A stretch of 51,463 nt of DNA, taken from Pseudonocardia sp. KRD291 (lineage in GTDB: Bacteria; Actinomycetota; Actinomycetes; Mycobacteriales; Pseudonocardiaceae). Position 1 is the stretch's first letter, and each line of letters starts with the position of its first letter. A model generated the notes under the pieces. The model was not told where the DNA came from, did not search any database, and saw only the letters and a list, made by a program, of their open reading frames with translations. Location of the stretch: positions 1-51,463 of the forward strand of contig NZ_JADQDD010000010.1 of the NCBI RefSeq assembly GCF_019263595.1. Direction: 5' to 3'. Shown one piece after another: positions 25,201 through 33,752 of the stretch. The translations under genes and the position numbers were made by a program.

Positions 25201-26694
25201 TCAGCGGTGGTGGCGATGGGTGAGCAGGTCGGCCGGGTCGATGCCGATGCCGAGGGACGCGGCGAATCCGGCGGCCTGCGCGCCTCGCAGCCGTCGCAGT
25301 CGCAGCTTCGACTGGCCGGCTCGCTGCTCGACGTCGGCGATGGCAGCTGGGAGGTCGTCGTCGTGCAGCACCGTCGTCGTCACGTAGACGGTGAACCGGC
25401 CTACGCCGGCGCCCTGGGCCTCCTCGCGTGCGGATTGCAGGGCACGAGTTCGGTCGTCGCGTTCGCGCTGGGTCTCATCGCGGCGAGTGCGTTCGGCCCA
25501 GGCTCGACGGACCTGACCGGAGGTCAGCTCGGCCTCGACCTTCGCGGCGGCCTGGTCGGCCGGGTAGGGCTGGTAGAGCCAGGTGGTCCGCCGTGGGAAC
25601 GGTCCGGGCGAGAGCAGCGGCCCGAGCACACCGGACCCGACGGCCTGCCGCGGCGCTTCGCGCAGGGCCCACGAGACGGACAGCCCACCTTCGTGGCGGT
25701 AGACGTCCCAGCGCTCGCTCGCCGCCACCGGGCCTGCCTCGGACCACGCCATTACCGCGTCCGACTCGGACAGTCGAGCCAGCTCGGGGCGGAGGTGCGG
25801 TTCGAACGCGGCGCGGATCCGGCCGGTCAGCCAGCCCGTGGTGGCTCGGCCGAGAACCGCGACGCCGCATGCCGCCAGCTGGTTCTCGATCGCCGGGAGC
25901 CGCCGGCCCACCTCGACGGCCGCGGCCAGCAGGTCGGCCGGACGTGGAGTCGCGCGGGCGGGATCGAGACAGATCGCGACCCGGGTGTCGGTCTCGGCTG
26001 TGGTGGCCGGGGTGAGCTCGGCCAGTTCAGTAAGGATGCGACGGGACAGCTCCGGTGCGGACGGGTCGAAAGCGCCCGCGATGTGGTCGCGCACGGTGGT
26101 GCCACCCGCCGGGGCGGTGTCGACGGTGACGGCGAGGTGGCGTGTCAGCGGGATGTAGCCCAGGTCGGCCAGCAACGCTCCCCAGGACGCGACCCATCTG
26201 TCCGCGTGGTCGGGATCGGCGAGGTCGAGGCCGATGGGGGAGCAGCGCAGGACCGCGGTGAGGGTTCCGTTGCGGCGGTGCCAGAGCAGCGCGTGGCGTC
26301 CGCCGCGTCCATCCTCGATATCGAGAGGTCGAAGGGGAGCGAGCACACCGGGCAGGTCGGCCGACCGAGGGTGTTCGGTGAGTACCCCGGCCGACAGTTC
26401 GGTCCAACCGGCCACCCGTGCTCGATGGAACCGGACGCGCCGCAGCATGATGTCGAGCCCACTGGTTCCGCCGACCCTGCCGAAGACGGCGGCCACGGTG
26501 ACCGCGCTGATGCCGAGCAGGGGAAGGGCCGCCGAGGGCAGCGCGGACACCGCGAGCAGTGGGGCTAGCACGGCGAGGAAGAGGATGATCGTCGCGGTCG
26601 TCGACAGTGACCCGATGCCCCAGCCGCGTTCGGACCGCCAGTTGCCGTAGAGCCGCGGTCCCTGTCCGGTGTCCTGACGGTAGGGACTGCTCAT
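25201..26694 (-). CDS. SCO6880-type conjugation membrane protein
   Basis: A 497-residue protein with two adjacent membrane helices near the N-terminus (TTATIILFLAVLAPLLAVSA, then SAALPLLGISAVTVAAVFG; PrgI-like pair) and a long cytoplasmic domain, Arg/Ala-rich toward the end. The family (named after Streptomyces SCO6880) sits next to VirB4-like ATPases and appears to replace VirB3 plus the N-terminal part of VirB4. ATG fixed by the ATGA overlap with the gene upstream. Ten bases separate it from the ATPase gene. Confidence 0.85.
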   Translation of the reverse strand: MSSPYRQDTGQGPRLYGNWRSERGWGIGSLSTTATIILFLAVLAPLLAVSALPSAALPLLGISAVTVAAVFGRVGGTSGLDIMLRRVRFHRARVAGWTELSAGVLTEHPRSADLPGVLAPLRPLDIEDGRGGRHALLWHRRNGTLTAVLRCSPIGLDLADPDHADRWVASWGALLADLGYIPLTRHLAVTVDTAPAGGTTVRDHIAGAFDPSAPELSRRILTELAELTPATTAETDTRVAICLDPARATPRPADLLAAAVEVGRRLPAIENQLAACGVAVLGRATTGWLTGRIRAAFEPHLRPELARLSESDAVMAWSEAGPVAASERWDVYRHEGGLSVSWALREAPRQAVGSGVLGPLLSPGPFPRRTTWLYQPYPADQAAAKVEAELTSGQVRRAWAERTRRDETQRERDDRTRALQSAREEAQGAGVGRFTVYVTTTVLHDDDLPAAIADVEQRAGQSKLRLRRLRGAQAAGFAASLGIGIDPADLLTHRHHR

Positions 26695-27857
26695 CCTCGC
26701 TCCTCGGCGTCGTCGCCGCCGGTCATCCCGTCGGCTGCTGCTCGGCCGGCGGACGAGGCCGCGGCGCCGAGCACCACGACCCCGGCGGCGACGCCACCCG
26801 TCGCGGCGGCGGCGGATCCTGCGGCGGCCCCGCCCGCTGCGCCGGTGGCGCCCGCTCCGCCTGCCGCGGCGCTCGGGGCCGCGCCGGTCGGGGCCGTGTA
26901 GCCACCCGACGTTGCCTGAGAACCGGGGCCGCCCGCGTCCATCGCGGCGGCCCGGTCCACGGCTCCGCGCCCGCCGCCCTGAGACATCCCGACCGCGCCG
27001 GCGGCGCCGAGAAACCCGGAACCGCTGCCTCCTCCTCCGACCTGTGTTCCCGACCAGGCGAAGAACTTCAGCAGCGCTGGCATCGCGATCACCGCAAGCA
27101 GCAGGACCATCAGACCGGTGATCATCGTGGCCAGACCGCCGGCGTCCGCGGCACTCGGCGAGGACAGGTAGGAGAACCCGATGTAGTAAATGAACGCGGC
27201 GGCCGGCTTGTAGGCGACCATCGCGATCAGCCAGACGACGAGCTTGTCCAGCCAGCCCCGGGTGGACCGGGTCAGGGACCCGGATGCGGCCAGCGGCAGC
27301 ATCGCGGCGAGCACCAGCAGGCCGGCCTGGCGCATCGCCATCAGCACCCACTGCACCAGCGACAACACGGCCGCGACGAGTGACATGAGCAGCACCGGGA
27401 ACGTCGCGTCGCCGTCGGTGAGGATGTCGCGCATGAGTAGCGCGAAATCGTTGGCCGCGCCGTCCAGGAGCTGGCCCGAGATCGCATCACCCGCCTGGAG
27501 CGCGCCCTGCAGCACGACCAGCCCCAACGCCGACACTGCGGCATAGCGGACCAGACCGATCGCCACCATGATCAGCGGCTCACCCTTACGAGACAGGATC
27601 AACCGGATCGACTGGACCAGGACGGAGCCGACCAGAATCAGGAGGATCAGCTCACGGGTCGCACCTTGTGCCGCGGCGACCGCGGGGTCGGTGGGATCGA
27701 TGCTGTCGGTCTCGACCCACCAGGCTGCCGAGGAGACCACCAGCTCGGCGGCACCTTGGGCGACGTCGGTGATGATGCTCTCGAACGCCGAGGTCGCGGC
27801 CCGGCAGCCGAGGTCGATTCCGCAGTCCTGGGCCTGCTGCAGCGTGTGGGCGCTCAT
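26691..27857 (-). CDS. VirB6/TrbL-like channel membrane protein
   Basis: A 388-residue polytopic protein. Residues about 65-295 contain six or more membrane helices (ELILLILVGSVLVQSIRLIL, MVAIGLVRYAAVSALGLVVL, ATMITGLMVLLLAVIAMPAL among them). The last about 90 residues are Gly/Ala-rich low complexity. Topology and position match VirB6/TrbL channel components. ATGA overlaps on both sides. The Gly/Ala tail is GC-driven and may be cytoplasmic or exposed. Confidence 0.82.
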   Translation of the reverse strand: MSAHTLQQAQDCGIDLGCRAATSAFESIITDVAQGAAELVVSSAAWWVETDSIDPTDPAVAAAQGATRELILLILVGSVLVQSIRLILSRKGEPLIMVAIGLVRYAAVSALGLVVLQGALQAGDAISGQLLDGAANDFALLMRDILTDGDATFPVLLMSLVAAVLSLVQWVLMAMRQAGLLVLAAMLPLAASGSLTRSTRGWLDKLVVWLIAMVAYKPAAAFIYYIGFSYLSSPSAADAGGLATMITGLMVLLLAVIAMPALLKFFAWSGTQVGGGGSGSGFLGAAGAVGMSQGGGRGAVDRAAAMDAGGPGSQATSGGYTAPTGAAPSAAAGGAGATGAAGGAAAGSAAAATGGVAAGVVVLGAAASSAGRAAADGMTGGDDAEERG

Positions 27858-28138
27858 AGTTGGAACGCCCCGACCAGCAGCGCCGCGACCGAGGCCAGAG
27901 CCAGGCCACCGAGCACCCATGCCGAGCCGACGAGGCCCTCGTACGCGGTCGCCGACCGGTTGCGTCGTCCGATGATCAGCATGAAGGCGCAGATCAGGAT
28001 GCCGAGTACCCCGGAGACGAGGACGCCCCATTTCAGCCAGCCCAGCAGCTGGTCGGCCAGCGCACCCAGGCCCGGGGGCACGGCAGGGCCGGGGTTCGGG
28101 ACCTGCTGTGCCAACCAGAGCGACACGAGTGCGTTCAT
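27854..28138 (-). CDS. Small two-helix membrane protein (VirB2-like candidate)
   Basis: A 94-residue protein with an extracytoplasmic or signal-like N-terminus (ALVSLWLAQQ), then two membrane helices (WLKWGVLVSGVLGILICAFMLIIG and WVLGGLALASVAALLVGAF) separated by a basic loop (RRNRS). Size, topology and location directly upstream of the VirB6-like gene fit VirB2/TrbC-type conjugation proteins, but sequence alone does not prove it. Confidence 0.72.
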   Translation of the reverse strand: MNALVSLWLAQQVPNPGPAVPPGLGALADQLLGWLKWGVLVSGVLGILICAFMLIIGRRNRSATAYEGLVGSAWVLGGLALASVAALLVGAFQL

Positions 28139-28704
28139 CGGGTCTGCCCCGGAGCTCGCCTCGCGACAACGGTCCTGATGGGCATCGGTCGCGACGACGC
28201 GGGGAAGCGGCCCTCGATCGCCGACCGAAGCTCGAGCACGGCGTCCGCGAAGCTCCGTAGGCGGCGGGGAAGCTCGCCTCGGCGGGCCGAAAGGAGGCCA
28301 CGGATCTCTTCGATCGACACGGAAGTTTCGCTCCAGTGCCGGACGAAAGGCATGAGTACGACCGACGAGGTGTGCGGCTCGATCAGTCGCAGCCGGGCGG
28401 TCATCGACCTGCTAGGCGCCGACGCATTCGCTGCATTCACGGCGAGCACGGGCTTCCGCCCGGCCGACGCAACGACAACCTGGGCGGCCTGTGCGGCCTG
28501 GACCAGCGAGTCGCGGCTGGCCCTGCACACTAGAACGTCAACCCGCTGGTTGACCGACACCCCGCGGTCCATCGCGCCGATCGCGGCAGCGACGGTCGTT
28601 GCGCCGACCCCAGCTGAAACGCCCGCGACCGAGATTCCCCTTCGGCTCGCTGATCGGGATCCGATTCGCAGGGCCCAGCCTGCGGGCGTATTCGGATTCG
28701 TCAT
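28135..28704 (-). CDS. ICE protein with degenerate P-loop, first gene of T4SS operon
   Basis: A 189-residue protein. The segment SVAGVSAGVGATTVAAAIGA resembles a MinD/ParA deviant Walker A in which both lysines are missing; VDVLVCRASRDSLVQAAQAA follows where the Walker A' strand would be. It therefore looks like a non-hydrolysing relative of TadZ/ParA proteins; this is inference. GGGAGG nine bases before the ATG fixes the start. Its stop overlaps the next gene. A truncated paralogue lies at 30211-30636. Confidence 0.7.
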   Translation of the reverse strand: MTNPNTPAGWALRIGSRSASRRGISVAGVSAGVGATTVAAAIGAMDRGVSVNQRVDVLVCRASRDSLVQAAQAAQVVVASAGRKPVLAVNAANASAPSRSMTARLRLIEPHTSSVVLMPFVRHWSETSVSIEEIRGLLSARRGELPRRLRSFADAVLELRSAIEGRFPASSRPMPIRTVVARRAPGQTR

Positions 28705-28956
28705 CCGGTACCTCCCTCCATGTCGGAGGGAAGCGTCCGATTGGGGAGCTGCGGCAGTGTGGTGTCGCGTGGTCGGAGCTCTGACCACGGCCTGACCACA
28801 TCGGGGTTATCGGGGCCGACAATCTGGCCGGCAGGTCGAGCGAGGAGGTCGTCGTGACCCAACAAACGCAGGCTCGACACATGTCGGAGCCTGACCCTCT
28901 TTCCCGGACACCTTGATGCCCTGAGGCGATGATCGCCTTGGAGAGGAGTCCGTCCG

Positions 28957-29238
28957 ATGCCTGCACCCCGTCCACCTGAGTTCCGTCGCCGCGCTGTGGA
29001 GCTCGCCCGCCAGGGCGAGCAGCCCGTGGCTGTGATCGCGAAGGACCTGGAGATCAGTGAGTCGTGCCTGCGGCGCTGGATGGCCATCGACGACGTCGAC
29101 GCGGGCCGGGTCGAGGGTGTGAGCGAACGCGCCGAGCTGGCCGAGCTGCGCCGCCGCGACCGGGTGCTGGGGGTGGAAGTGGAGATCCTCAAGCGGGCCA
29201 GCGCCTACTCCGCCCGGGAGAACATTCTCCCAAAATAG
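28957..29238 (+). CDS. IS3-family transposase OrfA
   Basis: A 93-residue protein with HTH_Tnp_1 pattern: PPEFRRRAVELARQGEQPVA, then ISESCLRRWM, and a leucine-zipper-like helix (ELAELRRRDRVLGVEVEILK). It ends at TAG just after a CCAAAATAG string; orfB begins in another frame at the same point, as in IS3 elements that make OrfAB by frameshifting. Probably non-functional because orfB is broken. Confidence 0.88.
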   Translation: MPAPRPPEFRRRAVELARQGEQPVAVIAKDLEISESCLRRWMAIDDVDAGRVEGVSERAELAELRRRDRVLGVEVEILKRASAYSARENILPK

Positions 29239-30001
29239 TGTTCCCGCTGGTCCAGGAACTGGCCGCGGACGGGATCCCCGTCGCGGTGACCTGCCGGGTT
29301 CTGCACGTGCCCAGATCGGGCTTCTATGACTGGGCCACCCGCGTGCCGTCGGCGCGGGCCGTGGCCGACGCGGTGTTGACAGCGTCGATCGTCGAGATCC
29401 ACGCGGTGTCGCGGCGCAGCTACGGGGCGCCGCGGGTGCATGCCGAGCTGCGCCTGCGCCTCGGGGTGCGTTGCGGACGTAAGCGGGTCGCCCGCCTGAT
29501 GCGCGCAGCGGGAGTTGCCGGGATCTGCCACCGCCGCAAACGCGGGCGCGACCGGCCCCTGCCTGCGCCGCACGACGATCTGTCAAACGCCGCTTCCGCG
29601 CCGAGGGACCCGACCAGTTGTGGGCCACCTACATCACCGAGCACCCCACCACAACTGGAAAGGTCCACGCTGCGCAGTGATCGACGCCCACTCGCGGATG
29701 ATCGTCGGGTGGGCGATCGCCGATCACATGCGCACCGAACTCGTCGTCGACGCCCTGCAGATGGCGCTGTGGACACGCCGGCCTGCGCCTGGGGTGATCC
29801 TGCGTGCCGAACGCGGATCGCAATACACCTCATGGGTGTTCGGACACCGGTTGCAACTGGGACACCCCCGCACAGGTATCCGCGGCGATCTTCGAATGGA
29901 TCGAGACCTGGTACAACCCCCGACGCCGCCACACCAGCATCGCCCACCGGTCCCCGGCCGAGTTCGAACACCTTCACAGAACCGCCGCTACCGCGGCATG
30001 A
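29238..30001 (+). pseudogene. IS3-family transposase OrfB, frameshifted and internally deleted
   Basis: Pieces of one OrfB occur in three frames: LVQELAADGIPVAVTCRVLHV and RRSYGAPRVHAELR from 29240, then VIDAHSRMIVGWAIADHM (the first Asp of DDE) near 29680, VILRAERGSQYTSW near 29800 (with Glu where most relatives have the second Asp), then directly IFEWIETWYNPRRRH near 29890. The stretch between the second Asp region and the WYNPRRRH motif, including the catalytic Glu, is missing. It is inactive. Confidence 0.85.
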
Positions 30002-30042
30002 TCAACCAACCCGGATGTGTTCGGAGAACCGGGTCAGGCTCC

Positions 30043-30245
30043 AGGGCGGGAGTGGGGATCAGCTTCACGTCACCCAGCCGAGGGCACTGCGGGCCCCGAC
30101 GGCCATGACCACGGCACCGGCCGTGACAACAGCTGCGCCGATCACGACACGCAGGCCGCCCGGCCCGGCCACAACGGTGAGCAGCAACGTGGCGCCGAGC
30201 AGCGGAACGGTCAGCGTGTCGGGCAGCCGCTATCGGGCGTCCTGC
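30043..30245 (-). pseudogene. Fragment of a second prepilin peptidase gene
   Basis: Reading the minus strand from 30245 gives DAR, a TAG stop, then RLPDTLTVPLLGATLLL, through to LGW near 30070, followed by a one-base loss and GDVKLIP in the shifted frame. This parallels the middle of the intact peptidase at 6.5-7.1 kb (DARESRLPDVLTAPLLG to LGWGDVKLIP). Both ends are missing: one at the IS3 end, the other at the fusion with the gene upstream. Confidence 0.75.
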
Positions 30246-30636
30246 AGGTGGGGGCCGTGCTGTCCTGCCAGCGCCTCACCAGCGGGACCGTCACCACTCG
30301 CGCCGTGTAGGCCGAGGTCAGGCGGAGCCTGGCGGACACGGCCCGGCTCAGACCACCGGGCTCGGTCGCGGTGACCGCGAAGAGCGGGCGGCTGCCGGTG
30401 GACTCGGTCTGCAGCTGCGCGGCCTGGCCGGCGCGCTGGAGAGACTCGGCGGTGCTGCGGCAGACCAGGACGTCGACCGGGCGACCGACGAACACACCGC
30501 GGTCGATCCCGTCGATCGCCATAGCGAAGGTGGTGGTCCGCACCCCGCCGGACACCCCGGCCACCGACACCCGTTGCCGACGCTTCGGCTCCCGCGGTGG
30601 GGGAACGGTCGACTGCCTCGTCACGTCGTTCGTCAC
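30211..30636 (-). pseudogene. Truncated paralogue of the first T4SS-operon gene
   Basis: The 141-codon frame starts at GTG with GGGAGG upstream. It aligns by eye with the protein at 28135-28704: VSVAGVSGGVRTTTFAMAI against SVAGVSAGVGATTVAAAIG, RPVDVLVCRSTAESLQRAGQAAQ against RVDVLVCRASRDSLVQAAQAAQ, and ARLRLTSAYTARVVTVPLVRRW against ARLRLIEPHTSSVVLMPFVRHW. After about residue 125 it runs into the prepilin-peptidase fragment in a wrong frame and stops. It is a relic of a second ICE of the same family. Confidence 0.8.
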
Positions 30637-30739
30637 TGTCTGCCTCCCGGATCTGGGCTTCGACAGACAAGTTGCGGCGCAGCCGCTATTGAGCCGTGGC
30701 GCCGCCGTGGCTGAACTGGAGACCACGGTCGGCCACGTG

Positions 30740-31027
30740 ATGGCCACGGGGGATCCCGAAGATGTCCGTTCGGCTTACCGGCGGGAGGCGGCCATGGTCG
30801 ATCGGCGGGTTGTGATCCCGAACGCCGGATCCGGTGGGCCGGGGCGATGGTCGAGGGTGGAGGACCTGTGCTGTCCGGTCTGTCGAGGCGGGGTCCGGGC
30901 CAAACCGCCCGGATACTGGAGAGTCGCCGACGGTCCGCTACCGGCGTGGTCGCACCGCGACGGGCGGGCGCTGTGTATCAGCCGCGCCGTCGAAGGCTTT
31001 CGGCGAGTGCAGCCAGTTCCCCGGTGA
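30740..31027 (+). CDS. Small hypothetical protein with Cys pair
   Basis: A 95-residue protein starting at ATG (GTG one codon upstream also possible). LCCPVCRGGVRAKPP and a later His-Arg-Asp-Gly-Arg-Ala-Leu-Cys could make a zinc ribbon with few ligands. It is divergent from the truncated ICE gene at 30636, with about 100 bases between, so it may be part of the second-ICE relic. Function unknown. Confidence 0.45.
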   Translation: MATGDPEDVRSAYRREAAMVDRRVVIPNAGSGGPGRWSRVEDLCCPVCRGGVRAKPPGYWRVADGPLPAWSHRDGRALCISRAVEGFRRVQPVPR

Positions 31028-31438
31028 CTGTAGGGACCGATCGTCATTCGGTCGCCGGAGCGACGCGCCGCCTTCTCATCAACGGACAGGGACGCCGAGC
31101 AGCGAATCAGGTTGGCCCTGGTCCTTCAGTAGTCCGCGATCAGCGCCCCTCTGAGAGACCAGGGCTTGGTCGCCTACCCAGCGAGACGCCGCGGCCGTCA
31201 CCTAGGGGCGTGAAGCAGTCGTTCCTGGCACAGGGCGATTGACTGATCTGCCTTGTGGATCATGTCGAGATCCTGGCCTGGGTAAGAAGGCCAGCTGGGC
31301 TCGACTACTGCCCGCGGTGTCGTCGTTCTACCGGCTTGCTCGCCGCCGGCATCCGGCGCTACGCATGGACGACCCGATCGACGGGGTCGAGCCCGCGGAC
31401 GTCGCGGACCTCGGCCACGGTTGGGCCGTCGATGAGTA
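31028..31438. other. Gene-poor, apparently decayed region
   Basis: Short overlapping frames here have no consistent coding character. A piece reading GLDYCPRCRR on the plus strand near 31300 hints at a zinc-ribbon fragment and may be debris related to the neighbour at 30740. I see no complete gene, RNA or clear repeat. Confidence 0.4.
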
Positions 31439-31726
31439 GTGGCGACTCCTCGACTTGTCTTCGGCGTCCGCACGTACGACGAGCGCGACGACGGCGAGTC
31501 CCACACCAGGCCTCTGGTCCTCGACGCTTACGACCGAATGGCCGCGGCCACCTCCCCATGCGGGATCGTGTGGGAGCTGCTCGCCTGCGACCTCGCCGGT
31601 TCGCGCGTGCAGACGAGCAGCCAATGCCCCGACGACAAGGATCGGGGTGTTCGTGAGAGGACGACGGCCCGGGCCAGCCGGTGCGCCGGGCACGGGCTGC
31701 CGCCGACCGGGGTCAGGAGATGGTGA
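31439..31726 (+). CDS. Doubtful short hypothetical gene
   Basis: A GTG-initiated 95-codon frame. The first 65 residues (PRLVFGVRTYDERDDGES, then GIVWELLACDLAGS) have balanced composition; the C-terminus is Arg-rich and overlaps the end of the flavin monooxygenase gene on the other strand by 14 bases. No family recognised and no ribosome binding site seen. It may be the remnant of a larger gene. Confidence 0.25.
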   Translation: MATPRLVFGVRTYDERDDGESHTRPLVLDAYDRMAAATSPCGIVWELLACDLAGSRVQTSSQCPDDKDRGVRERTTARASRCAGHGLPPTGVRRW

Positions 31727-33335
31727 ATCCGGCGAAGTCGTTCTCCTTCGACTCGGCGAACTTCTGCCGGTACAGCGGCAGGCCGCCCGGGTAGTTCAGG
31801 CTCTGCAGCGGTTTGCCCGGGATGTTGGCCCCCATGTACCAGGACTTGGCCTTGGGGAACAGCGTCGGCTCGACCAGCCCGGAGACGTGCTCGCTCCACT
31901 GCCTGTCGGCCTCGGGCGTCGACTCGATCCGGTTGCCACCCCCGGAGAGCAGGTGGTCGAGTGTCTCGACGATCATCTCGCCCTGGATCTCGGCGCAGGT
32001 CGGGCCGTTGCAGAAGCCGGACGGGCTCTGCGGGCCGTAGAGGAACAGCAGGTTGGGGAAGTTCGCTGTGGCGATCCCGAGGTGGGCGTCCACACCGTTG
32101 CTCCACTGGTCGCGCAGCAGTGATCCGTCGGTTCCTCGGATGTCGAGCTGGGTCAGTCCGCCCGAGACGGAGTCGAAGCCCGTCGCGAGCACGATGATGT
32201 CGAACCCGTGTTCGACACCGTCGCGGGTCCTGATGCCCTTCTCGGTGATGGCGTCGATCGGGTTCTCGCTGAGGTCGACGAGGTGGACGTTGTCCTGGTT
32301 GTAGACGTCGTAGTAGTTCTGTTCCAGCGACGGCCGCTTGGTCCCGAACGGGTGCAGCTGTCGGGTCGGCGCGAGCTTCTCGGCCAGTTCGGGGTCACCG
32401 ATCCGGGTGCGGACCTTGTCCCTCCAGAACGAGTAGGCGTAGTCGTTGGACTCCTGGACGAACAGGGTGTCCTGATAGACACCGAGCCAGAAGCGGAAGC
32501 CGCCCTTACGCCAGAGCTCCTCGTAGCCGGCGTTGCGCTCCTCTTCGGAGAGGTCGACGGCGTTCTGCGGGATGAAGTCGTAGTCGAAGCCGGCGAACGT
32601 GCTGCCCCGAGCGTCGAAGTTCTCCGGGAGTTCCTTCTTGATCTCCGCTTGTTCGTCCGGCGTCAGCGTGCGCTGGCCCATCGGCAGCGCCAGGTTCGGT
32701 GTCCGCTGGAACACGGTCAGGTCGACCGATTCCCCGGAGGCCTCCTGGATGACCTGGACACCGCTGGCGCCGGTGCCGATCACCGCGACCCGCTTGCCGG
32801 TGAGGTCGACGCCGTCCTGCGGCCACAGGGCGGTGTGGTGGCTGATGCCGCGGAACGAGTCGAGGCCCGGGAGCGGGGGTGTGTAGGGCTTGGAGGCGAA
32901 GCCCAGGCAGGGCACGAGGTAGCTGCAGCGGGTGGTCGAGCCGTCGCCGGTGCGCACGACCCACTGATTTCGCTCGGTGTCGAAGTCCGCGCCGGTGACG
33001 CGGGTGTCGAAGCGGATGTCCTTGCTGAGGTCGAGCCGGCGGTCCAGGTACTGGAAGTACTCTCGGACCTCGCTCCAGTTCGGGTACAGCGAGCTGTACT
33101 CCCAGTCCTTCCAGAGGTCCTTGTGGGCGAACTGGTACATCGGGCCCTCGGTGTCCACACGGGCGCCGGGATAGCAGTTCCAGTACCAGATCCCGCCGAG
33201 CTCCGATCCGGCCTCGTAGACCTTCACCGAGTATCCGAGGTCGCGCAGCCGGTCGAGCTGGTAGATGCCGGCGAACCCGGCTCCGATCACGAGGACGTCG
33301 AGCTCCTCCACGGTGGTGTCGGCTGTGGTAGTCAT
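31713..33335 (-). CDS. Baeyer-Villiger-type flavin monooxygenase
   Basis: A 540-residue FAD/NADPH enzyme of the cyclohexanone/phenylacetone monooxygenase group. FAD-binding GAGFAG (18-23), the fingerprint FRGISHHTALWP (161-172; FxGxxxHxxxWP consensus) and NADPH-binding GTGASG (187-192) are all intact, as is the C-terminal ATG motif VLATGFD. Length is normal. It would insert oxygen next to a ketone to give an ester or lactone. Start ATG with AAAGGAG ten bases upstream. A broken SMP-30 gene lies upstream and an AcoR-like regulator is divergent. Confidence 0.9.
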   Translation of the reverse strand: MTTTADTTVEELDVLVIGAGFAGIYQLDRLRDLGYSVKVYEAGSELGGIWYWNCYPGARVDTEGPMYQFAHKDLWKDWEYSSLYPNWSEVREYFQYLDRRLDLSKDIRFDTRVTGADFDTERNQWVVRTGDGSTTRCSYLVPCLGFASKPYTPPLPGLDSFRGISHHTALWPQDGVDLTGKRVAVIGTGASGVQVIQEASGESVDLTVFQRTPNLALPMGQRTLTPDEQAEIKKELPENFDARGSTFAGFDYDFIPQNAVDLSEEERNAGYEELWRKGGFRFWLGVYQDTLFVQESNDYAYSFWRDKVRTRIGDPELAEKLAPTRQLHPFGTKRPSLEQNYYDVYNQDNVHLVDLSENPIDAITEKGIRTRDGVEHGFDIIVLATGFDSVSGGLTQLDIRGTDGSLLRDQWSNGVDAHLGIATANFPNLLFLYGPQSPSGFCNGPTCAEIQGEMIVETLDHLLSGGGNRIESTPEADRQWSEHVSGLVEPTLFPKAKSWYMGANIPGKPLQSLNYPGGLPLYRQKFAESKENDFAGFTIS

Positions 33336-33339
33336 TCTC

Positions 33340-33752
33340 CTTGTGCTCCTTTGCATCGAGGCTGCTGCGAACTCACCGGAACGCGAGCCGATGGTGGGTG
33401 CGAACGGGCAGCGGACCTTGTCCGGATTCGCCGCACGAATCGGTCAGGGCGTACCGGCGTATGCTGATCTCTTCGAGGGACCTTGGCGCCCTCGGCGACT
33501 CGCACGCAGCGGTGGTGGAGCGCCTCGGAGATCCAGATCGCCTTCGGCGTCGAGGCAGTGCTGTCTTGGCTGATGGACGCCGCCGCCACCGGGTCGTTCA
33601 CGTCGTCGGTGCCGGGGCAGCGAGCCGAAGTCGGCCCAGTCCGGTCGCGCCCCGGGGTGTCCCGTCGTCCGACATCCACAACCTGCCGTCGTGCCACCGC
33701 GGGCCCTCAAGGTGTACCCGTCGGCAACGGGTGTGCGCTTGGGGTCGGTCAC
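33340..33752 (-). pseudogene. Broken SMP-30/gluconolactonase-family gene
   Basis: Minus-strand pieces in different frames resemble one SMP-30-type lactonase: VADGYTL at the GTG start near 33752, EGPRWHDGRLWMSD near 33700 after a frame change, AIWISEALHHRCVRVAEGA near 33520, and a frame with APTIGSRSGEF near 33390. Total span is about half the normal length of roughly 280 codons. It sits just upstream of the Baeyer-Villiger gene, so a lactone-hydrolysing partner may once have been encoded here. Confidence 0.6.
33427..33439. promoter_or_regulatory. TTCG-N5-CGAA box near the Baeyer-Villiger gene
   Basis: TTCGCCGCACGAA (extended GATTCG-N5-CGAATC) lies about 92 bases upstream of the monooxygenase start. 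It has the same half-sites and spacing as four boxes at the dioxygenase, iclR and flavoprotein promoters. Being inside a pseudogene it could be coincidental. Confidence 0.35.

Larger units (their letters stand above)
28886..30042 (+). mobile_element. Decayed IS3-family insertion sequence
   Basis: Imperfect terminal inverted repeats begin GGAGCCTGACCC at 28886 and end with its complement at 30042 (about 21 of 26 positions match). Inside are orfA (intact) and a broken orfB. Total length about 1.16 kb is short for the group because part of the DDE region is missing. The bases flanking the two ends (GTC and AGG) show no target-site duplication, so one flank was probably altered by deletion or recombination. 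Confidence 0.8.

Noticed and set aside
26700-27000. Gly/Ala-rich repeats in the VirB6-like C-terminus as a DNA repeat array
   Set aside because: The DNA has no regular period; it is GC-driven low complexity within one coding frame.
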